DNA of 64,000 nt, from positions 62,001 to 126,000 of the forward strand of contig CADBDH010000006.1 in the NCBI GenBank assembly GCA_902793405.1, written 5' to 3'. Positions 1 through 9,289 of this stretch are shown piece after piece (positions within the stretch are counted from its first letter, which is position 1; every line of letters starts with the position of its first letter). The notes below the pieces were generated by a model that searched no databases, was not told the origin of the DNA, and saw nothing but the letters and a program-made list of their open reading frames with translations. The position numbers and the translations under genes are program-made. Source of the DNA: an uncultured Bacteroidales bacterium. GTDB taxonomy: Bacteria; Bacteroidota; Bacteroidia; Bacteroidales; Muribaculaceae.

Positions 1-588
1 GGCATCAGCGGATTCTCGGCCGAGGAAGTGGTCGATAGCGACTGCCGCTATGTGGTCTATAGCGACGGGGGCTGGGACTGGCCCATGTGGAAGTGGAAAG
101 GCCCCATCGTGACCGAGGGCAATTGTGTGTACGGCAAGTTCTACGACAAGAAGGCAGGCTACATCAGCATGGACTGGTGGCCCGATTTCATGAACTGGCG
201 CCGCCATGCCTACCCTGCCCTGCCCGAGGGCTCCATCGAGGAGGCCATCGTGCTCACCCTGCGCGAGCACGGCAGCCTCATCACGCGCGAACTGCGTGCG
301 GCTTGCGGCTTCACCGGGACTAAAATGCGCAGCCGCTTCGACGGCTATATCACCCGACTGCAGATGGCGTGCCGCATCGTCACCCAGGACTTTGTCTATC
401 CGCGTGACAAGCACGGCAAGGAATACGGGTGGGGATGGGCGCTGCTCACCACGCCCGAGCAACTGCTGGGCAAAGAGGCCTGCGAGTGTGACCGCACACC
501 CGAGGAATCGCTGGAGCGCATCATCGACCACCTGAAGGGAATCCTGCCCAGTGCCAGCGAGCAGGAAATCATGAAACTCATCAAATAA
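1..588 (+). CDS. AlkZ-related winged-helix protein, 3' part only
   Basis: The reading frame is open to the first base of the window, so the true start lies upstream; the GTG at 28 is internal. The visible 195 residues contain DGGWDWPMWKWKG near the start, then HGSLITRELRAACGF and MRSRFDGYITRLQMA, which look like a winged-helix DNA-binding region, then EYGWGWALLTTPE. I recognise this as the Bacteroidales family usually named AlkZ-related, after the AlkZ/YcaQ DNA glycosylases. Glycosylase activity is inferred from the name only; I cannot identify catalytic residues. The next gene starts 12 bp downstream on the same strand, so the two may be cotranscribed. Confidence 0.55.
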   Translation, partial: GISGFSAEEVVDSDCRYVVYSDGGWDWPMWKWKGPIVTEGNCVYGKFYDKKAGYISMDWWPDFMNWRRHAYPALPEGSIEEAIVLTLREHGSLITRELRAACGFTGTKMRSRFDGYITRLQMACRIVTQDFVYPRDKHGKEYGWGWALLTTPEQLLGKEACECDRTPEESLERIIDHLKGILPSASEQEIMKLIK

Positions 589-600
589 AACCATATCATT

Positions 601-969
601 ATGAAAAGAATTCTTATAGCACTTGTCATGCTCATGGCCATCACGGCGGTGCAGGCCCAGAAGATCAGCTACATCGAGACCACCCGCTCATGGAACTATG
701 TCTATGACGAGAACGGCAAGAAGGTGCACACCTTCAGCACCAGTCAGGGCGAAGTGGTGGCCTACAGCGAGTCGTTCTACATCGTGAAAAACGGCAGCTG
801 GTATTACACCTACAATGCCAAGGGCAAGAAACTGCACACCTTTGCCGTGAGCAGTGTGGGCGAAGTACTCGCGGCCACCGGCGACACCTTCACTAGCCGC
901 AAGGGCAGCTGGATTTATACCTGGGACAAGAACGGCAAGAAACTGGCCACACGACATAGCCAAAACTAG
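601..969 (+). CDS. Small secreted repeat protein, unknown function
   Basis: The 122-residue product starts with a clear signal peptide (MKRILIALVMLMAITAVQAQ). The mature part is about two and a half copies of a unit of roughly 40 residues: W-x-Y-x-Y/W-[DN]-x-[NK]-GKK-[VL], then HTF and a stretch ending in a serine-rich turn. The copies begin near residues 29, 68 and 108 (SWNYVYDENGKK, SWYYTYNAKGKK, SWIYTWDKNGKK). The regular aromatic/glycine pattern suggests a small beta-blade or beta-meander exported to the periplasm or surface. No catalytic motif is visible and I do not recognise a named family. It follows the AlkZ-related gene by 12 bp; a separate promoter for sbcD lies just after it. Confidence 0.8.
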   Translation: MKRILIALVMLMAITAVQAQKISYIETTRSWNYVYDENGKKVHTFSTSQGEVVAYSESFYIVKNGSWYYTYNAKGKKLHTFAVSSVGEVLAATGDTFTSRKGSWIYTWDKNGKKLATRHSQN

Positions 970-1010
970 AAGGAGAAGTACAGCCTCTAACAACTCTTAA
1001 CACCCAAAAG

Positions 1011-1041
1011 TTGCATAATTCAAGGATTTTTCCTAGTTTTG
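1011..1041 (+). promoter_or_regulatory. Promoter of sbcDC
   Basis: A TTG at 1011-1013 and TAGTTTTG at 1034-1041 are separated by 20 bp, matching the Bacteroidota -33/-7 consensus (TTG, 19-21 bp, TAnnTTTG). The predicted transcript starts near 1048 and reaches the sbcD ATG at 1123 after a leader of about 75 nt. Confidence 0.65.
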
Positions 1042-1122
1042 TGCTACTAAATTATTCTTCAACCATGGGGAAAAGCAGTATGAAGCATTGTTAAACCAAA
1101 CTAAAGTAAACAGTTACCTTTC

Positions 1123-2328
1123 ATGTTCACATTCATCCACACCAGTGACTGGCATCTGGGCCAGAATTTCTATGGCTATGACCGTAGCGAAGAACAAGCC
1201 GACTTCCTGGGCCAGCTGGCCGACATCGTGCGCAAGCGCCAACCCGACGCCATGCTCGTGAGCGGCGACATCTACCACACCGCCGCACCGTCCAATGCGG
1301 CCGTCAACCTGTATGTCAACGCCATGCTCGACATCCACAAGGCATGCCCCACCATGGCCATCATCGTGATTGCAGGCAACCACGACAGCGCCTCGCGCCT
1401 GGACAGTGACCAACGCCTGTGGCAACTGGCCAACGTCACTGTGCTGGGCGGCATCTCGCGCGACGCCAAAGGCTATGCCGACCTGTCACGCCACATCATC
1501 AAGGTGGGCGACAAGGGCATCGTGGCTGCCGTGCCGTTTGCCTATCCCGCCAGTTTTCCGCTACCTGCCGGCACCACCGACATCAACCGTGACCAGCGCC
1601 AACAGGCTTACTTCCAGGCCCTGCTCAACCATGCCGACACACTCAACGGCGAGAACAATCTTCCCGTTGTGCTGATGGCTCACCTGGCCGTCAACAACAG
1701 CGACTTCACGGGCCATGACCGCAACATGACGATGGAATGTGTCGAGTTGGCCACCCTGGGTGACGGCTATGACTACGCCGCCCTGGGGCATATCCACCGC
1801 CCCCAGGACGTGAGTCAGCGCGCCCGCTATTGCGGCACGCCGGTTCCCGTGAGCTTTGACGAGCAGTGCGAACACTCGGTGAGCATTGTCGAGATCGACA
1901 ATCACGGCGCCCAACCCCGCGTCGAGACCAAGGTCATCAAGAACCTGAAGCCCCTGCACACCCTACCCGCCCATGAGCCTGTCGATATCGACACCGCTAT
2001 CAACCTGCTGCAGAGCCACAATCCCAACGAGAAGGCCTACATCCGCCTCAACGTCAAGGTAGACCGTTTCCTGCCCAACGGTGCTCTGCAGCGTGCAGCC
2101 CAAGCCGTCAAGGACAAGCAGTGCCGTTTCTGCGAAATCAAAAAGACCGTCACCGCCATGGAATGCCGCCACACCACCCAACTCACCGTGGAGCAATTCA
2201 ACAAAATGCTGCCCATCGAGGTAGCCAACCAGTTCTTTATCGACAAGACCGGCAGTCCCATGACCGAGCAGCAACAAGAGATGTTTAACTATGTTTACCA
2301 GGAAGTAGAAAAAGACAACAGACTATGA
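1123..2328 (+). CDS. sbcD: Exonuclease SbcCD, nuclease subunit SbcD
   Basis: This is the Mre11-type metallophosphoesterase subunit of the SbcCD complex, which cuts DNA hairpins and protein-blocked ends in the cytoplasm. The phosphoesterase motifs are in order: D9-x-H11 (TSDWHLG), G48-D49, GNHD at 85-88, H187 and GHIH at 222-225. These are the usual dimanganese ligands. The length of 401 residues is normal. The stop overlaps the sbcC start by four bases (ATGA at 2325-2328), which suggests translational coupling. Confidence 0.96.
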   Translation: MFTFIHTSDWHLGQNFYGYDRSEEQADFLGQLADIVRKRQPDAMLVSGDIYHTAAPSNAAVNLYVNAMLDIHKACPTMAIIVIAGNHDSASRLDSDQRLWQLANVTVLGGISRDAKGYADLSRHIIKVGDKGIVAAVPFAYPASFPLPAGTTDINRDQRQQAYFQALLNHADTLNGENNLPVVLMAHLAVNNSDFTGHDRNMTMECVELATLGDGYDYAALGHIHRPQDVSQRARYCGTPVPVSFDEQCEHSVSIVEIDNHGAQPRVETKVIKNLKPLHTLPAHEPVDIDTAINLLQSHNPNEKAYIRLNVKVDRFLPNGALQRAAQAVKDKQCRFCEIKKTVTAMECRHTTQLTVEQFNKMLPIEVANQFFIDKTGSPMTEQQQEMFNYVYQEVEKDNRL

Positions 2329-5300
2329 AACTCAAGCAACTCATTATCGACAATATCGCGTCTATCGAGCACGCCGAAATCAACTTTGACGCCGCACCGC
2401 TGGCCGACGAACACTTGTTCCTCATCTCTGGCGAGACGGGTTCGGGCAAATCCACCATCATCGACTGCCTGTGCCTGGCCCTGTATGGCGACACACCGCG
2501 CCTGAATGCTGCCAAGAGCGCCGACTACACCACCAGCCGTGAGGAGGGTGCCAACGAGGACAACCTCAAGACCGACGATGTGCGCCAGCTACTGCGTCGC
2601 GGTGCCGTGAGTGCCGACGTGAGGCTCACCTTTGATGACAACGATGGCACCCCATACGTTGCCACCTGGCACGTGCACCGCTCTCGCAACAAGGCAGACG
2701 GCGCTATCCAGAAGCCCGTCCGCACCGTCATGACCGACGAGGGCGTGGCCCAAGCCTGCCAGTACTCCAAAATCAAAGATATCGATGATTTTGTCAAGAA
2801 GACCATCGGGCTGGACATGAACCAGTTCTTCCGCACCGTTGTGCTTGCCCAGGGCAAGTTTGCCGAGTTTCTGGAGAGTGACGACAACGACAAGGCCACC
2901 CTGCTCGAGAAGATGACCGGTACCGAGATCTATGCCCAAATCGGCAAAAAGATTTTCGACATCTGCAAGGCCAAGGAACATGAGCGGGACCTGCTCAACG
3001 ACCAGCTGCAGAACATCAGGCTCCTCAACGAGGAAGAAAAGGCCCAAATCAACGATGAAATCGCCGATTTCAAGAAAAAAACTGCCGAGCAACAGCAGCA
3101 ACACGACGGTGCCAAGAAAATGACCGATTGGCTCGATGAGAAAGCCGACAATGAAAAGAAACTGGCCGACAAGCAGAGTATCCTTGCCGACAAAATGAAA
3201 AAGCGCGAGCAGCCGGACTATCTGGAGCAGCAGGCACTCGTCAAGGACTGGGATGCCACCGCCGATGCCCGTCGCGAACTCGCGTCGCTGCGCCATGCAC
3301 AACGCCAGATTGAGTCGCTTGAAGGAGAACGGCCTGCGCTGCAAGAGGAATTCGACAGGTTGTGCGCAGCACTGCGAGCCACCGAGACCGATTTGACGGA
3401 AAAACAGAAAAACCTCGATGAAATCAAGGGATTTCTGCAGCAACAGGAGCCCAACCGTGAAATGTATAACGCTGTGGGCACCATCAAATCGGTGATGAAG
3501 AGCCACCAATCGGCCAGTGACAACATCACTGCCTATACCACTGCCCTTGAACGCGAAACCGGCCGACTACCCGAAGCCGAAGAAACGCTCAAGCGGACAC
3601 TGGACGAATGCAAAAAACAGGAGGCCGCAGTCGAGAAGTTGCAGCAGGAGCACGACGACCTGCACATCGAGCAGGTGATTGCCCGCAAGGACAACCTGTT
3701 TAATGCCAAGCAAGAACTCACCACCTACAAGGGCAAGCTTGACGACAATGCTCAAGCCAAGCAGAAGCTGGAACTGCTCAAAGAGGAACTGGTAAGGCAA
3801 CAGGTGGCTCTCGAAAAAGAAGAAGCGGCTATCAAGGGCAAACGCGAACTGGAACAGAAAGCCCGTGCCGCCGTCGAGCGCCAAAAGGACTGGAATGCCC
3901 TCATCAGCCAAGCCCACAATACACTGCATGAGGGGGACACCTGCCCCGTGTGCGGCAACGTCATCAGCACTTTGCTGGCCCCCAAGGCACAGAGTGAACT
4001 GGACCAGTTGCAGGAGGAGTTGCAGGCAGCCGAACAAGCAGTCATCACGGCCGAGGGTGCCATCAAGGCGGGCCAAAAGCTCACCGAACGGATGCGACAG
4101 GATATCCAAGACAAAGAAAATGACCTCAAGCACAAAGCCGACGAGTGCGCCAAGCAATGGAAGCACATTCAGGAATTGCTTGAAAAATGCGGCAAGAAAG
4201 CCGATGAAACGGGTAATTCGAGCCTGGCCGAAGCGCTCATCCATGACGCGGACAGTGACATCGAGCGCCTGAACGGCATCATCAAGCAAGCCCAAGACCT
4301 CAACGAGCGCATCAAGCAAGCACGTGAGGCAAGCGCACTGAAAGTGAAGGCCCACAATCAGGCTCAGATTGACCTGAACAACATCAATGCGAGCATCGGC
4401 AAGCAACGCGATGCTATCCAGGCAAGCAAAGACCTGCTGGAGAAAGCAACAGCCGAACTGGACAAATTATTTGTGTTCAACGACTGGCAAGAACGGGCGA
4501 AAAACGTCGATTTCATCGAGAATTTGGAAAACGATGCCAAGAACTACAAGGCCAAAGAGAACGAAGCCCAGCAACTCGACCACGCCATCGCGCTGATCAA
4601 GGCCCACCTGCCCGCCATGGCTGCCGCCAAGGCGAGCATCAAGGGACTGAACGACAACGGCCACACCACCGCCTCGATTCCCGATAACCTGAATGACTTG
4701 TGGAATAGGCTGGAGAACAAATCGCTGGAGTGGAACACGCGGCTCGACACCGAACAAAAGAATTCACAACAGGCACAACAGGCCCTGGACGCCTGCATGG
4801 CCAGCCAGCCGCAGATGACCATCGAACGGCTGAGCGCCCTTGCCTGCCACAACGAGGCAGACATCGCAGCCATCAAGCAGGCACACCAGACGCTGGCCCA
4901 AGACATCGCCCTCATGCAGGGTGAGGTACAGGCCTTAAAAACACACCAAGACGAGGTTGCGGCCAAAAAGCCCGATATCATCGAGGAAAATCCCGAACGC
5001 CTGGCCCAGATCATCGAAACGACCGGCAAGCGCATCGAGGAACTGAATGAGGAGGTTTCGAATCGCGCGGCACGCCTCAAGGCCGACGAAGAGAACGCAC
5101 GCCTCTCGGGCGAGAAGCAGAAACTGCTCGAGCAGGCCGAAGCCGTTTATCGCCAATGGGCCGAGTTCAGCAACCTGCTGGGCAGTGCCGACGGCAAGAC
5201 CATGCGCAAAATCGCCCAGAGCTATCTGTTGGGAGAACTCTTGGGTTCGGCCAACGGCTACCTGCGCCAGTTCAACGACCGCTACGAGTTGGAGACCTAT

Positions 5301-5654
5301 CCCGGCACGCTCACCATCCTGGTACGTGACCTGCTGCAGGGCGACCGTACGGCGGTGACCACCCTCTCGGGCGGCGAAAGCTTCATGGTATCGCTGGCTC
5401 TGGCGCTGGCACTCTCCAGTCTGTCGGGCAAAGTCTTTAATGTAGATACCATCTTCATCGACGAGGGTTTCGGCTCATTGAGCGCCGGCTACCTCGACAA
5501 CGTGATGGAAACGCTCAACCGCCTCTACGAGATGGGCGGCCGCCGCGTCGGCATCATCAGCCACGTCGAGATGCTCAAAGAACGCATCACCACCCAAATC
5601 CAAGTCGCCCGCGACCCCAAAGACAACACCGTCTCCCGCGTCACCGTCGTCTGA
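2325..5654 (+). CDS. sbcC: Exonuclease SbcCD, ATPase subunit SbcC
   Basis: This is the Rad50/SMC-type ATPase partner of SbcD; it gates DNA access to the nuclease. The Walker A motif GETGSGKST is at residues 36-44. Long coiled-coil arms rich in E, K and Q meet at a zinc hook, CPVC, at residues 540-543, almost exactly mid-protein. The ABC signature LSGGE is near 1014-1018 and Walker B (TIFIDEG) near 1042-1048. The length of 1109 residues is within the family range. The gene ends just before a strong hairpin terminator. Confidence 0.96.
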   Translation: MKLKQLIIDNIASIEHAEINFDAAPLADEHLFLISGETGSGKSTIIDCLCLALYGDTPRLNAAKSADYTTSREEGANEDNLKTDDVRQLLRRGAVSADVRLTFDDNDGTPYVATWHVHRSRNKADGAIQKPVRTVMTDEGVAQACQYSKIKDIDDFVKKTIGLDMNQFFRTVVLAQGKFAEFLESDDNDKATLLEKMTGTEIYAQIGKKIFDICKAKEHERDLLNDQLQNIRLLNEEEKAQINDEIADFKKKTAEQQQQHDGAKKMTDWLDEKADNEKKLADKQSILADKMKKREQPDYLEQQALVKDWDATADARRELASLRHAQRQIESLEGERPALQEEFDRLCAALRATETDLTEKQKNLDEIKGFLQQQEPNREMYNAVGTIKSVMKSHQSASDNITAYTTALERETGRLPEAEETLKRTLDECKKQEAAVEKLQQEHDDLHIEQVIARKDNLFNAKQELTTYKGKLDDNAQAKQKLELLKEELVRQQVALEKEEAAIKGKRELEQKARAAVERQKDWNALISQAHNTLHEGDTCPVCGNVISTLLAPKAQSELDQLQEELQAAEQAVITAEGAIKAGQKLTERMRQDIQDKENDLKHKADECAKQWKHIQELLEKCGKKADETGNSSLAEALIHDADSDIERLNGIIKQAQDLNERIKQAREASALKVKAHNQAQIDLNNINASIGKQRDAIQASKDLLEKATAELDKLFVFNDWQERAKNVDFIENLENDAKNYKAKENEAQQLDHAIALIKAHLPAMAAAKASIKGLNDNGHTTASIPDNLNDLWNRLENKSLEWNTRLDTEQKNSQQAQQALDACMASQPQMTIERLSALACHNEADIAAIKQAHQTLAQDIALMQGEVQALKTHQDEVAAKKPDIIEENPERLAQIIETTGKRIEELNEEVSNRAARLKADEENARLSGEKQKLLEQAEAVYRQWAEFSNLLGSADGKTMRKIAQSYLLGELLGSANGYLRQFNDRYELETYPGTLTILVRDLLQGDRTAVTTLSGGESFMVSLALALALSSLSGKVFNVDTIFIDEGFGSLSAGYLDNVMETLNRLYEMGGRRVGIISHVEMLKERITTQIQVARDPKDNTVSRVTVV

Positions 5655-5664
5655 ATCCTATCAT

Positions 5665-5705
5665 AAAACAGGGGCGGCGCTTTTTGATGGCGTCGTCCCT
5701 GTTTT
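5665..5705. terminator. Bidirectional terminator between sbcC and the DUF4251 gene
   Basis: Arms at 5665-5680 and 5690-5705 form a 16-bp stem with only two wobble-type differences. It is flanked by an A-run on the left and TTTTTATTT on the right. It lies between two convergent genes (stops at 5654 and 5734), so it probably serves both. Confidence 0.85.
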
Positions 5706-5733
5706 TATTTACCCAGAGTTACGTATTGTTTGC

Positions 5734-6228
5734 TTAGTTGAGGATGTCCAGGCCGTGGATCATGCCGCTGTAGGAGATGGCGTCACGGCCGCGGGGATCA
5801 ACGTCGATAGTGGTTTTGCCGTTCATGAAAACCTCGACATGGAAGCGGTAATTGTCGTCGCCGTTATCCACCCAGAAGGTTATGCGGGCACGGTCGGGCT
5901 TGGGGTATTCTACCTTGTAGTCCAGCAGCGCACTCGAGAAATTCAGCGCTTTGTAGCCACTGGCACCATAGCCCACATTCTGGCCGGAACCGACATAGGG
6001 CAAATAGCAAGTCACCTGGCCGTCACGAACAATCATCTTCTGGCCCTGGCTCACGCTGAGCGTGGGTGACGACAAGGGCCTCATCGAGCCAACCATGACG
6101 ACAAACTGACGCGATTCCAACAACGACCTGATGGCCTGGGCGCGCTGTTCGTCAATCACTTTATTTCCTGTGCCGCATGCCATAAGCATCAGCACCATTG
6201 CAGACAACATGAGTAATGTCTTTTTCAT
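5734..6228 (-). CDS. DUF4251 lipoprotein (copy 1)
   Basis: The 164-residue product has a lipoprotein signal with lipobox LMAC and acceptor cysteine C18. The mature domain contains RQFVVMVGSMRPLSSPT, YLPYVGSG and GYGASGYKALNFSS and ends in beta-strand-rich sequence. I recognise this as the DUF4251 family common in Bacteroidales; its function is unknown. It is probably anchored in the outer or inner membrane facing the periplasm. A paralogue starts about 110 bp upstream (6341-6829) with the same order of motifs, so the pair is a tandem duplication. Confidence 0.8.
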   Translation of the reverse strand: MKKTLLMLSAMVLMLMACGTGNKVIDEQRAQAIRSLLESRQFVVMVGSMRPLSSPTLSVSQGQKMIVRDGQVTCYLPYVGSGQNVGYGASGYKALNFSSALLDYKVEYPKPDRARITFWVDNGDDNYRFHVEVFMNGKTTIDVDPRGRDAISYSGMIHGLDILN

Positions 6229-6340
6229 AATTAGTAGAGTTATAAAGGGTTAACGATTAAAGAAAAATTTCTATATTTTAGACTCGCACTTTTGCAAAAA
6301 GTTTAATGCTGAGCGAGGTTTCTCCGATTAAATATACAAA

Positions 6341-6829
6341 CTAGAGCTCCAACTCGCCCTGGAACGAAATCGAATCCCTGTCGCGGGCCCACACATCGAT
6401 GATTGCCTTGCCGTTAGTGAAGATGTTGATGCGGTAATGAAAGGTATCTTCGTCATTGGTCACATCATATTCAATCAGGTAGCAATTGTCACCCGCCATG
6501 GTCAAGGAGTAGTTGTAGATTGTGGCCTTGAAATTCAAGCCCTTGCCTCCACCATAGGGCAAACGATAGGCCTCGCCCACATAGGGGAGATAAGAGTCCA
6601 TCTCGTCGCCGTCGATTTTCAACTGGTAGTTGGAATTCACATGCTGCGGCACTCCGCCCAATGGCCTCATCCAGTCGACGCCAATGGTGAACTGCCGTGC
6701 ATCAATCGATGCCACGACCTGGCGGGCAAGCTCGGCTTCGCGCTCGGCCTTGGCAAGACGGCTACCGGTATTGCAGGCGGTAAGGGCCACCAGCAACGCA
6801 CTCAAACAAATTAAAACCAGTCTATTCAT
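6341..6829 (-). CDS. DUF4251 lipoprotein (copy 2)
   Basis: The 162-residue product has a lipobox (LTAC, acceptor C19) followed by an Ala/Glu/Arg-rich helix and a DUF4251 domain. Shared landmarks with the downstream copy are QFTIGVDWMRPLGG, SYLPYVGEAYRLPYGGGKG, and a C-terminal NGKAIIDVWARDRDSISFQG block matching NGKTTIDVDPRGRDAISYSG. Identity outside the landmarks is modest, so the duplication is old. It starts 20 bp after the stop of the first PorZ-like gene, which suggests one transcript. Confidence 0.8.
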   Translation of the reverse strand: MNRLVLICLSALLVALTACNTGSRLAKAEREAELARQVVASIDARQFTIGVDWMRPLGGVPQHVNSNYQLKIDGDEMDSYLPYVGEAYRLPYGGGKGLNFKATIYNYSLTMAGDNCYLIEYDVTNDEDTFHYRINIFTNGKAIIDVWARDRDSISFQGELEL

Positions 6830-6849
6830 CCTGTTTACAGTTATATCGT

Positions 6850-9183
6850 TTAACGAACTACGGCGATTTTGGTCACCACAGCATTACCGCTGCCGTTGGC
6901 CTGAGAGCAGAAGACGAGATAGACACCACTCTTGACGGGATTGCCATACTGGTCACAGCAGTCCCAAGTGACCATGCCACCCGTTGATTTCATCTGCGCC
7001 AAGACATTGCCACTGGCATCGGCAATCTTCACCAGGGAGTTGTCCATCAGACCCATGATGGTCACGTTGCCGCCATATTCGGGTCGCACGGGATTGGGAT
7101 AAGCGTAGATGTCATTATAGTTATCCTCGGCAGGGCTCGAGTCGCTGAAGTACTCATACAAGCCATCGGGGGTGGTGACATAGACCGAATTGCTGTTGGG
7201 ATTGCAGCACACCTTATAGACCGTGTTGGAAGCCAGCGGACTGTTCTTGTCATTGAAACGCTTGATAATCTTGGAACCATCAGGACTGACAAGGAACAGA
7301 CCCGAAGACTGCGTGGCAATCCACTTGCGGTTGGCACCGTCAACAGCGACATCGTTGACCCTGATACCGTCCATGAGACGATCGGCCAGGCCTGTACCGT
7401 CGTTGCGGGGCACCTTGGGCCTGATGACCGAGAAGGAGCTGCCTGAGAACGCCTGTGCGGGATTGAACATGCAGATGCCCTCGCTGGTTCCCATCCAGAC
7501 CATGCCGTTCAGGTCCTCGGTCAGACAAACGATGTGGGTCCACGAAACGGCCAAACCGTCCTGGTCAGCAAACCTGGTGAATTTCACCTGTTGGGGATTC
7601 GTAGAGGTTTCGCCATTGGAATTCCAGATTACGATGGGACTCTCAAAACTACCGTCGGAAAACAACTTGATATCGTAATTGCTGTAGCGAGTCGAAATGA
7701 AGCGGCTGCAATATGTCGACGCCTGCGGGTCTCTCTGAAAGACCCCGTCGATGTTGGGCAGCACCCAATCGTCGGCCGTGGTCTCGTTAGACTTCACCTT
7801 GGCAGCCGGCAGCACCATCACGGGATGGGCCTCGTTCTCGTGGGGCTGTGCCACCCATACGTTGCCCTTGCGGTCAATGCTGGTAACAGGGTGAATGGTC
7901 CACTTCTTTGCCATGGGGCTGTTGCTGACGTCATAGGTCATCACAATCTTATTATCCACCACCTTGAGCAAGCCAAAGAACCAAGTGCCCAATAAGTAGG
8001 TATCGGGTTCACCAGGAACGAATTCCAGCCAGAAAGAGCCATCTTGTGAGTTGCCTTTCAGCGGGATATTCTCGGGGGTCACATCGGCCCACTTCATGCC
8101 ATCAAAAGTGTTCACAGCCGTGGGCGAGGCGACGTCGCACACGCCATTGGCGGCAGTAGTGGACACATACAATTTGTCCTGGTCCTGATTATAGGTCATC
8201 CAGAAGGGGGAAGCAAACGACAGAGCATTGGGCAAAAAATAATAATCGGGCTCAAGCTGCTGGTGCAAGCCCTTCTCGCCAGCCGACCAAAGCGAACCGT
8301 CGCCATCGGGATGGGCACTGCATAACTCGCCGTTTTCACTGAGAATCTCAAGATCGATGCCATCCTCGTTAGTCATGTAACATCTACCCTCGTCGGGAAC
8401 ATTGATCAGCAGTCCGTCTAATGTGTTCTGGATATCGGCTGCGGGGCTCTCGATAACAAGCCGCGAACTGAAAGTCGCATTGTCGTCATCGTCAAGAGTC
8501 ATCGTGATAAGGTATGTCTCATCATCAGTGATGCAGAAGAAGGCGTCATCATCAACGGGCCAGAAGCGGCAATTATTCTTGACTTCCTCGGTCTTGAACG
8601 AGGACAGATGCTCATAGTACAGGTCGGCATCGCCATAGTAGAAGGCATCGGCCGAGGAAAGCAGCAAAGTTTCTCCCACCTGAGCCACCGAACGCAAGGC
8701 CTCGCCATACTGATGCGACTCCTTGACAATCATCTTGCTGTCGTCGATCACCACATAACCGAAGCCTGTGGCCAGATACATCAAGCCGGGAGCAAAAGTG
8801 ACATCGTTGATGGTCCTGCTCGAGCTTAGCACAGCATCTTTGATCTCGGGCATATTGACAACAGCTCCATTACTCAGGATGACATCGATGTTGGAGTTTT
8901 TGTACACCACCACGAGGTAGTCCTTGTCGCTATTGTAATAGATATTGGCAATGCCCATATCGCTCAAGTGGTTCACCTTACTCAAGGCCTCATTCTCCTC
9001 AGTGGACTTGTCCAGGCGAAAGAGGTATTCCCCCGACTGGTAATAAACCCATTCGCGGGCTTCAACCACCGAGGTCACCGCATCGCCCACAAACGACGTG
9101 TGGATAGTCCAATCACCAACGGCATTCTGTGCCACTGCGTTCAATGACAGCGCCATCACTATCAGCAATAATATCTTTTTCAT
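6850..9183 (-). CDS. porZ: PorZ-like type IX secretion protein (paralogue 1)
   Basis: The 777-residue product has a signal peptide (MKKILLLIVMALSLNAVAQ), two beta-propeller-like halves and a C-terminal domain of about 85 residues (YPNPVRPEYGG to KIAVVR) that looks like a T9SS sorting domain. Length and architecture match Porphyromonas PorZ (776 residues), a surface component of the T9SS attachment complex (PorU/V/Q/Z) known to bind anionic lipopolysaccharide. I use the ATG at 9183; a GTG six bases upstream is weaker. This copy is the most divergent of three in the window. The symbol is tentative, because any of the three could be the true orthologue. Confidence 0.65.
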   Translation of the reverse strand: MKKILLLIVMALSLNAVAQNAVGDWTIHTSFVGDAVTSVVEAREWVYYQSGEYLFRLDKSTEENEALSKVNHLSDMGIANIYYNSDKDYLVVVYKNSNIDVILSNGAVVNMPEIKDAVLSSSRTINDVTFAPGLMYLATGFGYVVIDDSKMIVKESHQYGEALRSVAQVGETLLLSSADAFYYGDADLYYEHLSSFKTEEVKNNCRFWPVDDDAFFCITDDETYLITMTLDDDDNATFSSRLVIESPAADIQNTLDGLLINVPDEGRCYMTNEDGIDLEILSENGELCSAHPDGDGSLWSAGEKGLHQQLEPDYYFLPNALSFASPFWMTYNQDQDKLYVSTTAANGVCDVASPTAVNTFDGMKWADVTPENIPLKGNSQDGSFWLEFVPGEPDTYLLGTWFFGLLKVVDNKIVMTYDVSNSPMAKKWTIHPVTSIDRKGNVWVAQPHENEAHPVMVLPAAKVKSNETTADDWVLPNIDGVFQRDPQASTYCSRFISTRYSNYDIKLFSDGSFESPIVIWNSNGETSTNPQQVKFTRFADQDGLAVSWTHIVCLTEDLNGMVWMGTSEGICMFNPAQAFSGSSFSVIRPKVPRNDGTGLADRLMDGIRVNDVAVDGANRKWIATQSSGLFLVSPDGSKIIKRFNDKNSPLASNTVYKVCCNPNSNSVYVTTPDGLYEYFSDSSPAEDNYNDIYAYPNPVRPEYGGNVTIMGLMDNSLVKIADASGNVLAQMKSTGGMVTWDCCDQYGNPVKSGVYLVFCSQANGSGNAVVTKIAVVR

Positions 9184-9289
9184 TATCACGATTGTTTATC
9201 TTCTTGTATTATAATAACGTAAAGACCCCTGGGAAATTGTGTAAACAACGGGGTTCATGTCTCAGAGCCTGCCATGCCCCGCCAAAACC

